Shown: positions 11,801 to 22,900 of the stretch, in pieces
How the letters are laid out: the number at the start of each line of letters is the position of its first letter
Position numbering within the stretch: the first letter of the stretch is position 1
Assembly: GCA_949751835.1 (NCBI GenBank)
Contig: CATKHK010000112.1
Span: 62,001-126,000, forward strand
DNA from: Blepharisma japonicum
Lineage: Eukaryota > Ciliophora > Heterotrichea > Heterotrichida > Blepharismidae
DNA: 64,000 nucleotides
Reading direction: 5' to 3'
Translations under genes and position numbers: made by a program
Notes under the pieces: model-generated
Databases searched by the model: none
What the model was told of the DNA's origin: nothing
The model's input: only the letters and a program-made list of their open reading frames with translations

Positions 11801-12659
11801 TCTCTTAGATAATCCATAAATCCATCATAAATTGTAAGACCTTGAGTTCATCTAAAATAATGAAGCACAGCAACAAAAGCGTTAATTTGATTTATTGATG
11901 ATGATTTTACTGTGATAAAATATATCAGTCAAGAATTTCTGTTCTTTTGGCCTATTTTGCATATAAGGTAAACTCCAACTGATATTTATTCTAGAAATAG
12001 CGAGAAACTACTGTTAAAACTAAAGTATCTGTCTCTAGAGAATGGGGAATGGGTAAAGCCACCAGGCGGTAGAAATTGGGACCTTTAGGGTAATGGAAAT
12101 GCTCAAGCAGGTTTTGAGCAAGTTGAAGCGCTGCTGTCTAAGGATTCAACCTTGTGGATGCTTATGCTGATGTCAATATTAGGCTTAATGGGCTCCCAGC
12201 TCCTTTTATAAGAAGCTCTGAAAATAACTGAGAATAAGACTATAAACTTTTAAATAATCTAATAATTTCAGATGACGGTTTTATTGAAAAAGTCCACTTA
12301 TCAAAATAATTAAGTTTATTCTCAAACACCAAGTGTGGGATTTCTCTCTCCTTACATAATTCTGATATAAAAAATTGAGTTTCGATACGATCTGTTAAAT
12401 CTAAAACTAGCATAACATTTTCATAAAAACTAACACAAGCTATTGCCTCAGAATATTCACAATTATACCCTTCAACAAGGGAGTTTGTTTCAGCAAATAG
12501 GCTCAACAAGACTTCTTTGCTGGTGCTGTCATTGCTTTTTTCATATATCACAATAATTTCTAAGCAATTAAATTCATTCAGTAAGCAAGCAAATAAGAGT
12601 AATTTTCATACAAATCTATGGAAGACTAAATTTTCCACAAGATCTTTGGTTGAAGACAT
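8836..12659 (-). pseudogene. receptor-like array copy 3, interrupted by a 374-bp insertion
   Basis: The gene starts at the ATG at 12659 (MSSTKDLVENLVFHR) and ends at TAA at 8836. The first ~129 codons are open, then the frame enters foreign sequence and meets a stop at 12240. Downstream of 11901 the same protein resumes in another frame and stays open to the end. Both parts match copy 2 closely. Subtracting 374 bp (11902-12275) leaves 3450 nt, the exact length of copy 2, and joins 'FSIKPSS' to 'INQINAF' just as in the intact paralogues. As written the gene is broken. If the insert is an internal eliminated sequence removed during nuclear development, or is absent from most macronuclear copies, the gene would be functional. 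Domain layout is as in copy 1. Confidence 0.72.
11902..12275. other. precise 374-bp insertion (IES-like) within receptor copy 3
   Basis: Bounded by the direct repeat GATGA on the plus strand (11897-11901 and 12271-12275; TCATC on the gene strand). Removing one repeat copy plus the interior restores frame and codon count relative to copy 2. The right part (about 12035-12240) is clearly richer in G and C than the flanks and looks coding on the plus strand, with a TAG and a frameshift. The ends show no convincing inverted repeat. At 374 nt it is far longer than the 15-16 nt introns of this genome. The repeat permits a second register 3 bp away (371 bp), which also keeps frame. Confidence 0.72.
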
Positions 12660-12800
12660 TATTATAGAGATAAAATACTTGAACTATTATTTAAAGGTGA
12701 TTAAATTTATTGTGACATATATACTTTTAAATTTGATAATCTCACGGGAACTTAAATAATTTGAAATTAATGAAATTATTAATTTCCAAGTTTATAAATA

Positions 12801-12836
12801 AGATCTAAAAGAGTTTCGCTACGGCCTAGAGTTGAT
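12801..12836. repeat. conserved 36-bp spacer element, copy B
   Basis: Second copy of the element at 7940-7975, upstream of receptor copy 3, differing by C/T changes. The surrounding spacer (12660-12881) otherwise holds nothing recognisable. Confidence 0.5.
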
Positions 12837-12881
12837 GTCAGTCTTAATTTAATAAAAAAATTAAAATATATTACTAAGGGC

Positions 12882-13530
12882 TTAGATTTTAAATTTTTCT
12901 CGCTGATAATGATTTTCTTGCTGATATTGGTAAACTGGTAGAAACAATTTTCGATAAAGCTTCTTTTGAATGCCTACCAAATGAAAAAGAAAATTTAAAT
13001 AAATTCGATGTATCTTGACCTTTTTTCCGAAATAGAAGGCTTTGATATTTTTTCTTTGAATATACTCCCAGAAATCCAATAATTAAGAAGCCAAAACATA
13101 AAATTGATACTAAAATAAGGGGATCTCAACCAATAATTTGTTCAATGACTGAAATCAAAGCAAGCCACATTACTCCAATTAAAACCAAAGTTTGCCATCA
13201 GCTAAATCTTGCATAGTTAAAAGGTTTTAATTTAAATAAAAAAGCAATATAAAAGCTCATCGCTAATATAAACAGAATACCATGAAGTAGGTTTTGGGCC
13301 CTTTTTACTGTCTTGTTCATCACAATTAAAATTATTTGAACCATTGTTTTTACCATCAAAAAAAGTGGGGCTGCTTTTACATGTAAAATAGGCTGCAGTT
13401 CTTGTCAAAGCGGCCTGCATAATACTGCAAGTGTCACATAAGCTATTAATCCAAATACAGACAAAATTGCATAAACTAAATGCTCATCTTTCAACAAAAA
13501 TAATAGCACTCTTCTGCTAAAAAGCTAATA
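12882..13530 (-). pseudogene. decayed C-terminal fragment of a receptor-like copy (P2)
   Basis: Minus-strand sequence matching the array proteins from the 'DCYYFCW' region, with that Trp codon frameshifted, through the last membrane segments to the basic 'FRKKGQD' tail. Single-base indels split it into short frames. The 5' two-thirds of the gene are absent; at ~13530 it abuts a piece of an ectodomain (P3). It is most similar to the C-terminal parts of P4 and copy 4. Confidence 0.72.
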
Positions 13531-13544
13531 AAATTCACCATGAT

Positions 13545-13865
13545 TTTTATCGTTAAATAAGAACAATTATTCATTAAATACTTATCCAACTATTAATCTT
13601 TCTTCATCTTTTCATTGGAGAGATCATATAATCATTGTCTAAAGAAGAAAATTTTTGTCCCTTACCGTAATTATAAAAGGTTCCATCTATGGAACATTTA
13701 TATCCGCTTTCTTGATCTTAAACATATCCATTTCTTATATTTAAAAGCTTTGCGAGCATTTGCAGTTTATATGACTCTGTCGGATTCATAAACATATAGT
13801 AAGGAGTTTCTCCAAGCAGAATTGTGATTATATTAGCTAATAACTCCGTATTTGTATATTTATAT
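13545..13865 (-). pseudogene. decayed ectodomain fragment of a receptor-like copy (P3)
   Basis: This matches the first binding unit of copy 1, roughly the DNA at 3170-3600, with an internal deletion and several frameshifts. Recognisable pieces include 'NRNIIT' and the 'YYMFMNPTESYKLQ' motif. It lies between two C-terminal fragments, so the order of domains is scrambled relative to a real gene. Confidence 0.65.
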
Positions 13866-13874
13866 ATAAATTTC

Positions 13875-15161
13875 TTAATTAAGGGCTTAGATTTTAAATT
13901 TTCTCGCTGATAATGATTTTCTTGCTGAGGTTGGTAAACTGGTAGAAACAATTTTCGATAAAGCTTCTTTTGAGTGCCTGCCAAAAGAAAAAGCAAATTT
14001 AAATAAATTCGATGTATCTTGGCCTTTTTGCGAAATAGAAGGCTTTGATATTTTTTTCTTTGGATATAAACTCCCAGTATCCAATGATTAAAAAGCCAAA
14101 ACACAAAATAGATACTAAAATAAGGGATGTCCATCAATAATTTGCTCAACGACCAAAATCAAAGCTAGCCACGTACTTCAATTGAAACCAAAGTTTGCCG
14201 TCAGCTGAATCTTGGATAATTATAAGGCTTGAATTTTAATAAAAAGCAATATAAAGCACATCACTAATATAAACAGAATACCATGAAGTAGGTTTTGGGC
14301 CCTTTTTACTGTCTTGTTCATTACAATTAAAATTATTTGAACCATTGTTTTTATCATCAAAAAGAGAGAAGCTACTTTTACATAAAAAATAGGCTGCAGT
14401 TCTTGTCAAAGAGGCATACAAAATACTGCAAGTGGCTCATAAGCTATTAGTGCAAATATAGACAAAACTGCATAAACTAAATGCTCATCTTTTCAACAAA
14501 AATAATAGCAATCTTCTGCTAAAAAGCTGTCAGTAAAAATTATTTCCAATAGACTGATTGCATAAAAATATATCAAGACAAACTGATATAAATGAAATAA
14601 AACCAAGATCACCTAAAACAGGCATCAGATACTCAGCTAAGGTGCTTAAATTTCTGAATATAAAGCTCAAAAGAAACTTTTCATCAAGCCTAAAAAGTAC
14701 TACTAACACCCCTCCATGAGCTTACATATATATATACTACTGTAATAATTATCAAAATTTAAATAAGAAATATACTCACCAATCTTTCTCATTCTTTTTG
14801 AATGGAAGTGAGCATAAAACTACTCATAAGCAAATTAATCCAAAAACGGCATTAGCAATGATTCAAAATACTCCATTTCTTAATTTTAATATATTGTCCA
14901 AGCTCAGCGAAAAATTGTCACTTATTTCAGCCAAAGTAGAATTAATAGGAGAAAAATCAGGGCCTATTGATGAAATTGAAAAAATTCAACAATAATGGTC
15001 GCAGCTACGATAATGTCTTGCAAACAGATTTTTTCTCTTACTGTTAAAGGGTCAATTGAGAATTTTCATCATTTTTTTCATATATAAAATGTACACTGCA
15101 GCATCAATATCAGCTGTGATTGGAACGTAATAGCTCTTTTAAATAGATCTAAAAAACTCAT
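13875..15161 (-). pseudogene. decayed membrane-domain copy with a foreign leader (P4)
   Basis: This fragment covers all membrane segments and the tail of the array proteins but no ectodomain. At its 5' end an ATG at 15161 opens a short unrelated leader (MSFLDLFKRAITFQS...) that runs in frame into 'YIWKKWWK', the start of the membrane part, using three TGA Trp codons. Soon after, near 'EFFQF', a one-base deletion shifts the frame. A ~105-bp insertion (14705-14809) and further indels follow. It is dead as written, though young enough that long stretches still align to copy 4. Confidence 0.68.
14705..14809. other. ~105-bp insertion inside fragment P4
   Basis: Paralogues read 'actact' directly into 'gagcata/gaacaca'. 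Here about 105 bp intervene, including a TA-rich run (tacatatatatatactact). No open frame or clear terminal repeat is seen; the edges are fixed only by comparison with copies 1 and 4. Confidence 0.45.
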
Positions 15162-15710
15162 TTTGACCCACTTCAGAGAATATCGTAATTTAATTTTATA
15201 ACTAGATAATCTTTTAATATATATTTTAAACAATTTAAATTGTTTGAAAGATGCAGCTGCGAAAAATTGATTGTATTAAGTTTTACGTATTAAAAGTAAG
15301 TTCGAGAATAAAATTAAAGAATATATAGTTGAAAATTATGGTAAAGCAGTGCTTTATTTAGTATTTTAAATTTATTACGATAAATTATTTGAATATTTGT
15401 GATTTTTGGGATTATATTAGGCCGATAAAGTTCTCTCAGTATTATTTGTCATATTTGGCATTACCAGGACAAAGTTAATGATTTTTACTAAAATACTCTC
15501 AAAAGCATTTCAGCCAAAACATCGAGTAGCTGTTAAGTCTCTGATCAAATCGGCCACCATTTTTGGAAGCAAAGCAAAATATTATAAATAGGCTAAAATG
15601 TAGATTCTAAATAAAATGAGTCTATAATACTCAGTAAGGATTCTTAAAGAGATAATAGTTTACATAATAAAAATATTTCAGCATCTAAGTATTGAATTAT
15701 TAAAAAAAAA
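15162..15710. other. spacer with an orphan open stretch
   Basis: Mostly AT-rich. Between ~15423 and 15591 the plus strand has a less AT-rich open stretch ending in TAG, with the basic end 'SATIFGSKAKYYK'. The minus strand over the same bases also has a ~47-codon ATG frame starting 'MVADLIRDLT'. Neither resembles anything I know, and neither is long enough to call a gene. Confidence 0.35.
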
Positions 15711-18700
15711 TTAAGGAGTATGATTTTCTATTTTTCTCGCTGATAATGATTTTCTTGCTGATGTTGGTAAGCTGATAGGAACTATTTTAGATAAAGCTGC
15801 TTTCGAATTTCTTCCAAAAGTAAAGGCAAATTTAAATAAATTTGATGTATCTTGGCCCTTTTTCCTAAACAGAAGGCTTGGGTATTTTTTTCTTTGAATA
15901 TAAACTCCCATCAAACCAATGATTAAGAATCCAAGGCATAAAGTTGATAGTAAAATAATAGGATTCACTCCTGAGCTCTGCTCAATTACTGATATTAAAG
16001 CAAGCCACACAACTCCGACTGAGACCAAAGTTTGCCATCAGCTGTATCTTTGATAATTAAAAGGCTTGAATTTACAAAGAAAAACTATATATATGACCAT
16101 CACTAATATAAAAAGAGTTCCATGAAGGAGGTTTTGAGCCCGCTTCACAGTTTTATTCATCACAATTAATATAATTTGAACCATTGTTTTTACCATCAAA
16201 AAGAGTGGAACTGCTTTTACGTGTAAAATAGGTTGTAGCTCTTGCCAAAGAGGTCTGCAAAATACAGCAAGTGGCTCGTATGCAATTAAAGCGATAATAG
16301 AAAAAATAGCATAAAATAAATGCTCATTTTTCCAGCAAAAATAATAGCAGTCTGCTGCTAAAAAGCTGTCAGTGAAATCATTTCCTATAGACTGATCACA
16401 TAAAAATATATCAAGGCAAACTGAAATAAAAGGAATAAAACAAAGATCACCTAAAATAGGCATCAGATAATCAGCTAATGTACTTAAATTTCTAAAAATA
16501 AAGGTCATGGGAAATTTTTCATCAAGTCTAAGGAGTACTACTGAACACAGAAATACTCATAAACCAATAGCTCCAAAAACAGCATTAACAACAATTCAAA
16601 ATACTCCGTTTCTTAGTTTCAATATATTGTCTAAGCTTAACGAGAAAGTATCACTGATACCAGACAATGTAGAATTAATAGGAGAAAAATCAGGACCCAT
16701 TGAAGAAAGTTGAAAAAATTCAACAATAATTGTCACAGCTACAATAATGTCTTGTAGGCAGATTTCTTCTCTTGCTGTTAACGGTTCGATTGAGAATTTC
16801 CATCACCTTTCCCATATATAAAATGTAATGACAAAAGAAATCAATGCAACAGTAAAGCAAATCCCAAAAACTAAAATTCTACCTTTATCAAAAGTTTTTA
16901 CAATTTTATCAGGAAAAGGGCATTCGCTGCTAGTAACCCTTAAATCTGATGGCTTTGTGGTTGAACCATTAGCATATTCTAGTGGTTCTTGGATTTTTAT
17001 TAATTGTGTACTTTGAGGCTTAAACTGGCCCATAATATACGTTGTAATATTATAATTTTCATCAAGCTTATTGACTATAATCTCAAATGTTTGGACAATC
17101 CTATCATTTGACCCTTTTTCTATATTAACTTTTCCAGTGCATCCATAAAACTGCTGATTTCTCATATATGTATTTAGCTTATAAGGATCTGTATAATCTA
17201 ATCCTCTATTAATCATGAAATCCAAAGCATAAGCAATCAAAAAGACTGAATCAAAATAAAAGCAGCTATAAGAATTAATTAACCCCCCATAAGCTTCAGA
17301 AATTCTTGACAGCGCTTTTTTCCCTAGTGATCCGACTCAGCTTTCTCCATATATAGAAATCATAGGTACTGCTATTTCATTTAATTTATATAAATATTTA
17401 TTGTCATAAGCCTCAAAAGTAGTCAAATCAGTAACTGTTGTGAAAATTATGAGATCTCCTTTCCTTAGTCCTAAATCATAGAGTTCTTCAAATATATAAT
17501 ATGCAGTTGGGAAATGTAAAATAGAAACCAAAAATCGTGCCTGAGAATCAATTAATTGTTGAAGAACTCCTGAATACTTTTTTACTTCATCACGGCCAAG
17601 ATCTGGTGCAATTATTCTGTTATTTTCTGGGTTTATTATAGAAATATCATGACTTTTAATACCTTCTAAAAAATAAAGGTATCCAGATAGTCCTCATGTA
17701 TCATTTTGATAAAGAACTGCAATTTGTTTTCATCCTAAAGCGCGGATAAAAATTGAGATTAAAGAGTATTCAAAAGAAAAAGAAGGCTGGACTCTCATGT
17801 ACATTGGATAATTTGCAGTTGAATTTAAGGTAAAGTCTCCATTGCAGGCACTTACAATGGGGAATGTTAAATTAAGCTGTTTAAAAGATTTCATTGACCC
17901 AATTGCCATAACTGAAGACCATGCTGATACATGTCCTAAACCAAATTTTTCTTTATCTTTTAAATAGCAGGCATTAGCAAATGTGGAATTATAAATTGAG
18001 GTTCCACAATCAAAATTAAACATATCGACCTGAAAGTTATTAAGGAGGTCTATGTTGCCTTCATTTATGACGTCTATTGCAGCGTATGAGCCATATCCTC
18101 CAACTAATCCAACAGTAATAGGTGAGCCTGTAGGATTTGTAGATCCCGCCTCAATGCTGAGATGCAAAATTTTTTTGATTGATTTTGGGATATTTGTAGA
18201 ATAGCCTGGAAAGTCTATGCTACTGAATAAGGATACTTTTTCGTCAATGATTTCTCCAACAACTACTCTTTCTCCATTTTTGATATTAATTAATGAAAAA
18301 TTGCTGAAAAAATAATGGTTTTTTGAGAGTAAGTTTAATTGGTATAGCATTTCGTAAGTATTCTCTGATTTAATGGACTTTAGCAAGGAAGAAATTACAG
18401 TTCCGATTGCTGATATTATATAATTTTCTTCTGAAGAGATGAACTCTTGAGATTTTACAGTAATAATTAAGGCACCTTCAACAGCACACAGATACCCACT
18501 TTTCTGGTCTAAAAGAATTCCATTCCCCGCAGTTAAAAGTTTTGTGGACATCAAAAGATTTTGTAATTTTAATGATTCTGTTGAGTTCATAAAAATATAA
18601 TAAAGTGTCTCACCAAGAGGGGTTATAATTCTATTAACTGCTTCTTTCATGTTTGCTTTGGGCTCAATATTCAAGTAGTTCAAATTTACTGAATATTCTT

Positions 18701-19184
18701 CCAGGTTTTCTCTTAGAACATTTTTAAAGCCATCATAAATCACTAGTCCTTGGGTCCATCCAAAATGCTTAAGGACACCTATAAATGCATTAATTTGGCT
18801 TAGTGAGGAAGGCTTAGCTGAGAAAGTTCATTTATCAAAATAACTGAGTTTGTTCTCAAACACCAAGTGAGGGATTTCTCTTATTGTGCATAGTTCAGAA
18901 ATAATAAATTGGCTTTCACTGCTCTGAGTTAAATCAACAACTAAAATAGAGTTTTCATAAAAATTAAAGCAAGCCGACATCATTGAAAATTCACAATCGT
19001 GCAATTCTACTACTGGGTTTAGCTCTGAGAGTAAACCCACAAGTTGTTGCAAATCTCAATCGATTTTACTTTTCTCATGAACCACAATAATTTCTAAGCA
19101 TTTGCAATGATCCAACAAACAAAAAAAGAATATCAATTTTCATATGGCCCGATTATTTTTTGAACAGTTTTCAATAAGGGACAT
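15711..19184 (-). CDS. receptor-like array copy 4
   Basis: An uninterrupted 1157-residue frame from ATG at 19184 (MSLIENCSKN) to TAA at 15711. A hydrophobic leader (KLIFFFCLL) precedes 'CLEIIVVHEK'. The first unit carries 'FENKLSYFDK' and 'AFIGVLKHFGWTQG'. The second ANF-type unit begins near 'VGLVGGYGSYAAIDVIN' and has 'YNSTFANACYLKDKEKFG', 'PMYMRVQPSFSF', 'YGCTGKVNIEKGSND'. About nine membrane segments follow, with 'DCYYFCWK' and a tail ending 'SARKIENHTP'. Trp is encoded by both TGG and TGA. Long stretches without Trp, for example over 300 residues of ectodomain, stay open. It is somewhat diverged from copies 1-3. Likely a surface receptor for a small ligand; the ligand is unknown. Confidence 0.82.
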
Positions 19185-19919
19185 TTTTTATTGAGTACCT
19201 ATAATATTACTTGTATAAGAAGAAAGCTTTTTTATATTATTGCATATATATAAATATAAACTTAATTTTTATTATTTATTAGAGGTTAGATGCTTTCAGG
19301 CTATAGACAATTTCATATATAAAATGCGAAAAAATGCTAGCACCTGTTTAAATATTATATATTAAATACAGATGTCGAATATTCAAAGTTTAGCAAATAA
19401 ATAATTTTCAACTTTTGAACCAGTCCTGACGCTTGCAAACTGTATTCTTCTTAGGGAAATACAGACGAGCAAAATAAAAATTTTGAAAAGACGATTACTT
19501 CTATTTCAGAATCTTTATAACGCATTATTTAACACTGAAGCGATAATTAAGTATTTATTATTAATTTTTATCATAATTAATTTTATTAAAGAACAATTTA
19601 ATAAAAACTTGTCGCCATTACCTTTACATTAAGCATAGAATGTAGTCAATCAACTTTAAACATAATCATTTAAATGGAAAGGATTTGCGCATTAATTCTA
19701 CCTTTCAGAATAAAGTAAAATGCTAAAAGAATGATTAATATAAAGCATAATTAAAAATATAAATTTCCTTTTCTACTGAATTTCTTGCTAATAATGTATC
19801 TAAAAATGATAATTATAATAATTAAATATAAAGGCAAATTAATTCAAAAATCAGAATATATCAATAAGTATGTAATATATAAAAGATAATAAATTATTAA
19901 CAATAAAAGACTTTTCAAG
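19185..19919. other. AT-rich intergenic spacer
   Basis: 735 bp upstream of copy 4 and downstream of copy 5. Very AT-rich; no pseudogene fragment of the array, RNA gene or clear repeat is visible here, unlike the spacers around copies 3 and 4. Confidence 0.5.
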
Positions 19920-22900
19920 CTACTTTGACCCAATATTAGGATAAATTTTTGTTAATGCAATTTTTGAATTTTTGCCAAAAGAAAAAGCAAACTTAAATAT
20001 CCTTATAAGAGTGAATAAAAATATATTTTTTTGAGTCAATCCTTTATGAAATGCAGTGCTTATTATACTTAATAGAGATAAAGTAGATGCATCTTGACCC
20101 TTTTTACGAAACAATAGGCTTGGATATTTTTTATACTGTATATAAATTCCAAATAATCCAATAGCTATAAAACCCGAGCACAAAATAGATGCCAGAATCA
20201 GTGGACTGCCCCAGATATTCTGAGAAATTATTGAAAGAAAAGCAAGCCATACAACTGCGATTAAAATCAAATCCTGCCATCAACTAAATCTTGAATAATT
20301 ATAAGGCTTGAATTTATATAAAAAAATGATATATAAAACCATCACTGTTATAAAGAGAACTCCATGAAGTGTGCTTTGTGCTCTTTTTACTGTCTTATTC
20401 ATCACAATTAAAGTAATTTGAACCATTGTTTTTACCATCAAAAATAGTGGGGCTGCTTTTACATGCAAAAGAGGCTGCAGCTCTTGTCAAAGAGGCCTAC
20501 AAAATACAGCAAGTGGCTCATAAGCCATTAAAGCAAAAATCGAAAAAATTGCATATGCTAAATGTTCACCTTTTCAGCAAAAATAATAGCAGTCTTGAGC
20601 AAGAAAACTGTCAGTAAAATTATCTCCGATAGATTGATCGCATAAAAAGATATCAAGACAGACTGAAATAAATGGGATAAAGCATAGGTCACCCAGAACT
20701 GGCATAAAATAATCAGCTAGGGTGTTAAGATTTCTGAACATAAAATTGTGTGGGAATTTTTCATCAAGTCGAAGAAGAATTACAGAGCATAGGATTACTC
20801 ATAAGCCAATAAACCCGAAAACAACATTAACCACAATTCAAAATACTCCATTTTTGAGCTTTATAATATGGTCAAGACTTAGTGAAAGAGTATCACTTAT
20901 GCTTGCTAGTGCAGAATTTATAGGCGAAAAATCTGGGCCCATAGAGGAAAATTGGAAAAATTCAATAACAATAGTTGCGCCAACAATAAAATCTTGTAAA
21001 GAAATTTCTTTTTTAGCTGCTAAAGGCTCTATAGAGATCTTCCACCATCTTTTTCATATATAAATAGTAATAAATAGCGAAATCCCTGCTATTCCAAAAC
21101 AAATTCCAAATACCAAAGCTCTTCCTTTTGCGAAGGTCTTAACAAGTCTCTCAGAGAAAGGACATTTATAATTCATATTCCTTAGGTCAGTAGGCTTTAC
21201 TGTGGATCCATCTGCATATTGCAAAGGTTCTTGGATTTTTAAGAGTTGTGTGCTTTGAGGCCGAAACTCCCCCATAATATAATAAGCTAAATTTCCATTT
21301 TCGTCTAATTTATTTACAATTATTTCAAAAATTTGGACAATCCTATCATTCGACCCTTTTTCAATAATAACTTGTCCAGTGCACCCATAAAATTGCTGAT
21401 TTCTCATTATTTCTTGAAGCTTATAAGGGTCAGAATAATCCAACCCTCTATTTATCATATAATCTAAAGCATAAGCAATCAAAAATAAAGCATCAAAATA
21501 AAAGCAGCTATAAGAATTTATTAATCCTCCATAATCCTTATTAATATGTGCTAAGGCTTTTGTTCCTAATGATCCAACCCAGCTTTGTCCATAGGTTGTT
21601 ATAATAGGTATGGCAACTTCATAAACTTTATATTTATACATATTATCATACCCTGCCAGGGTAACCAAATCTGTAAGTGTCGTAAAAAAGACCAAATCTC
21701 CTTTTCTCAGTCCTAAATCATAAAATTCTTCAAATATATAATAAGCTGCTGGATACTGAAAAATAAAAATTAAAAATCTAGCTTGGCAGTCAATAATTTC
21801 TTGAAGAATATATGAGTATTTTTTTACTCAATTTCTGTCAAGATTTGGCGGAAAAGCTCTGCTGCTTTCTGGGTTAATTAAAGAGAGATCATGACTTTTT
21901 ATGCTTTGGATTAAAAAATAATACCCTGATAGTCCTCATGTGTCATTTTGGTAAAGGACTGCAACTTTTTCTCACCCGAAAGCTCGGATAAAAATTGGGA
22001 CTAAAGAGTATGCATAGGAATAAGAAAGTTGCACCCTCACATACATAGGAAAATTTGTAGTAGAACTTAACGTGGTATCACCATTTGTAGCACTGACGAT
22101 AGGGAATGTTAAATTAAGTTGCTTAAAAGAGGACATTGATCCTATGGCCATGACTGACCCTCATGCTGAGATATGCCCTAGGCCAAAATTTTCCTTGTCT
22201 TTTGAATAACAAGTATTTGCGAAAGTTGCATTATAAATAGATACCCCACAGTCAAAATTTGTAAGGGAAAGTTGGAAATTATTAAGCAGCCCAGAATCTC
22301 CATTATTAATAATCTCGCGAGCGGCATATGAGCCGTATGCGCCTACTAGTCCAATAGGAATAGCTGGGCCTGAAGGATTCGTGGAGCCTGCTTCAATGCT
22401 TAATTGCAATATTTTCTTCTGAGATTTTGGGATTTTTAATATATTGCCTGGAAAAATGATATTTTTGAATAAAAATAATTTTTTGTCAATGATTTCTCCA
22501 ACTATTACTCTTTTTCCATATTGAATATTTATTAATGAAAAATCACTGTTGCTAAAATGACTTTTAAATAAAGCATTTAGATGGAAAAATATTTCTGAAC
22601 TGCTTTCTGTTCTTATATTACTCAGTAAATAAGAAATTATTCGCTTTATTGATAATTTCAAATAATCTTCATCAGAAAAGGTGAATTCTTGACCTTTAAC
22701 TGTAATAATTAAAGCCCCATCAATGCTACATTCATATCCGCTTTTTTGGTCTAAAACAATTCCATTACCACTTGTTAAAAGTTTTGCTGATAATAAAGCG
22801 TTTTGCAGTTTATATGATTCAGTGTAATTCATAAAAATGTAATAAAGAGTGATACCGAGAGGAGTTATAATCCTATTTACCAGCTCATCGATATTTGCCT

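Noticed and set aside
11902-12275. The 374-bp insertion as an ordinary spliceosomal intron
   Set aside because: All introns I could place are 15 or 16 nt; the insertion ends in direct repeats and lacks GT...AG ends on the gene strand at the frame-restoring positions.
14725-14745. TA-rich run as a telomere or centromere repeat
   Set aside because: Only a short (TA)n run within an insertion; no G-rich telomere unit occurs anywhere in the window.
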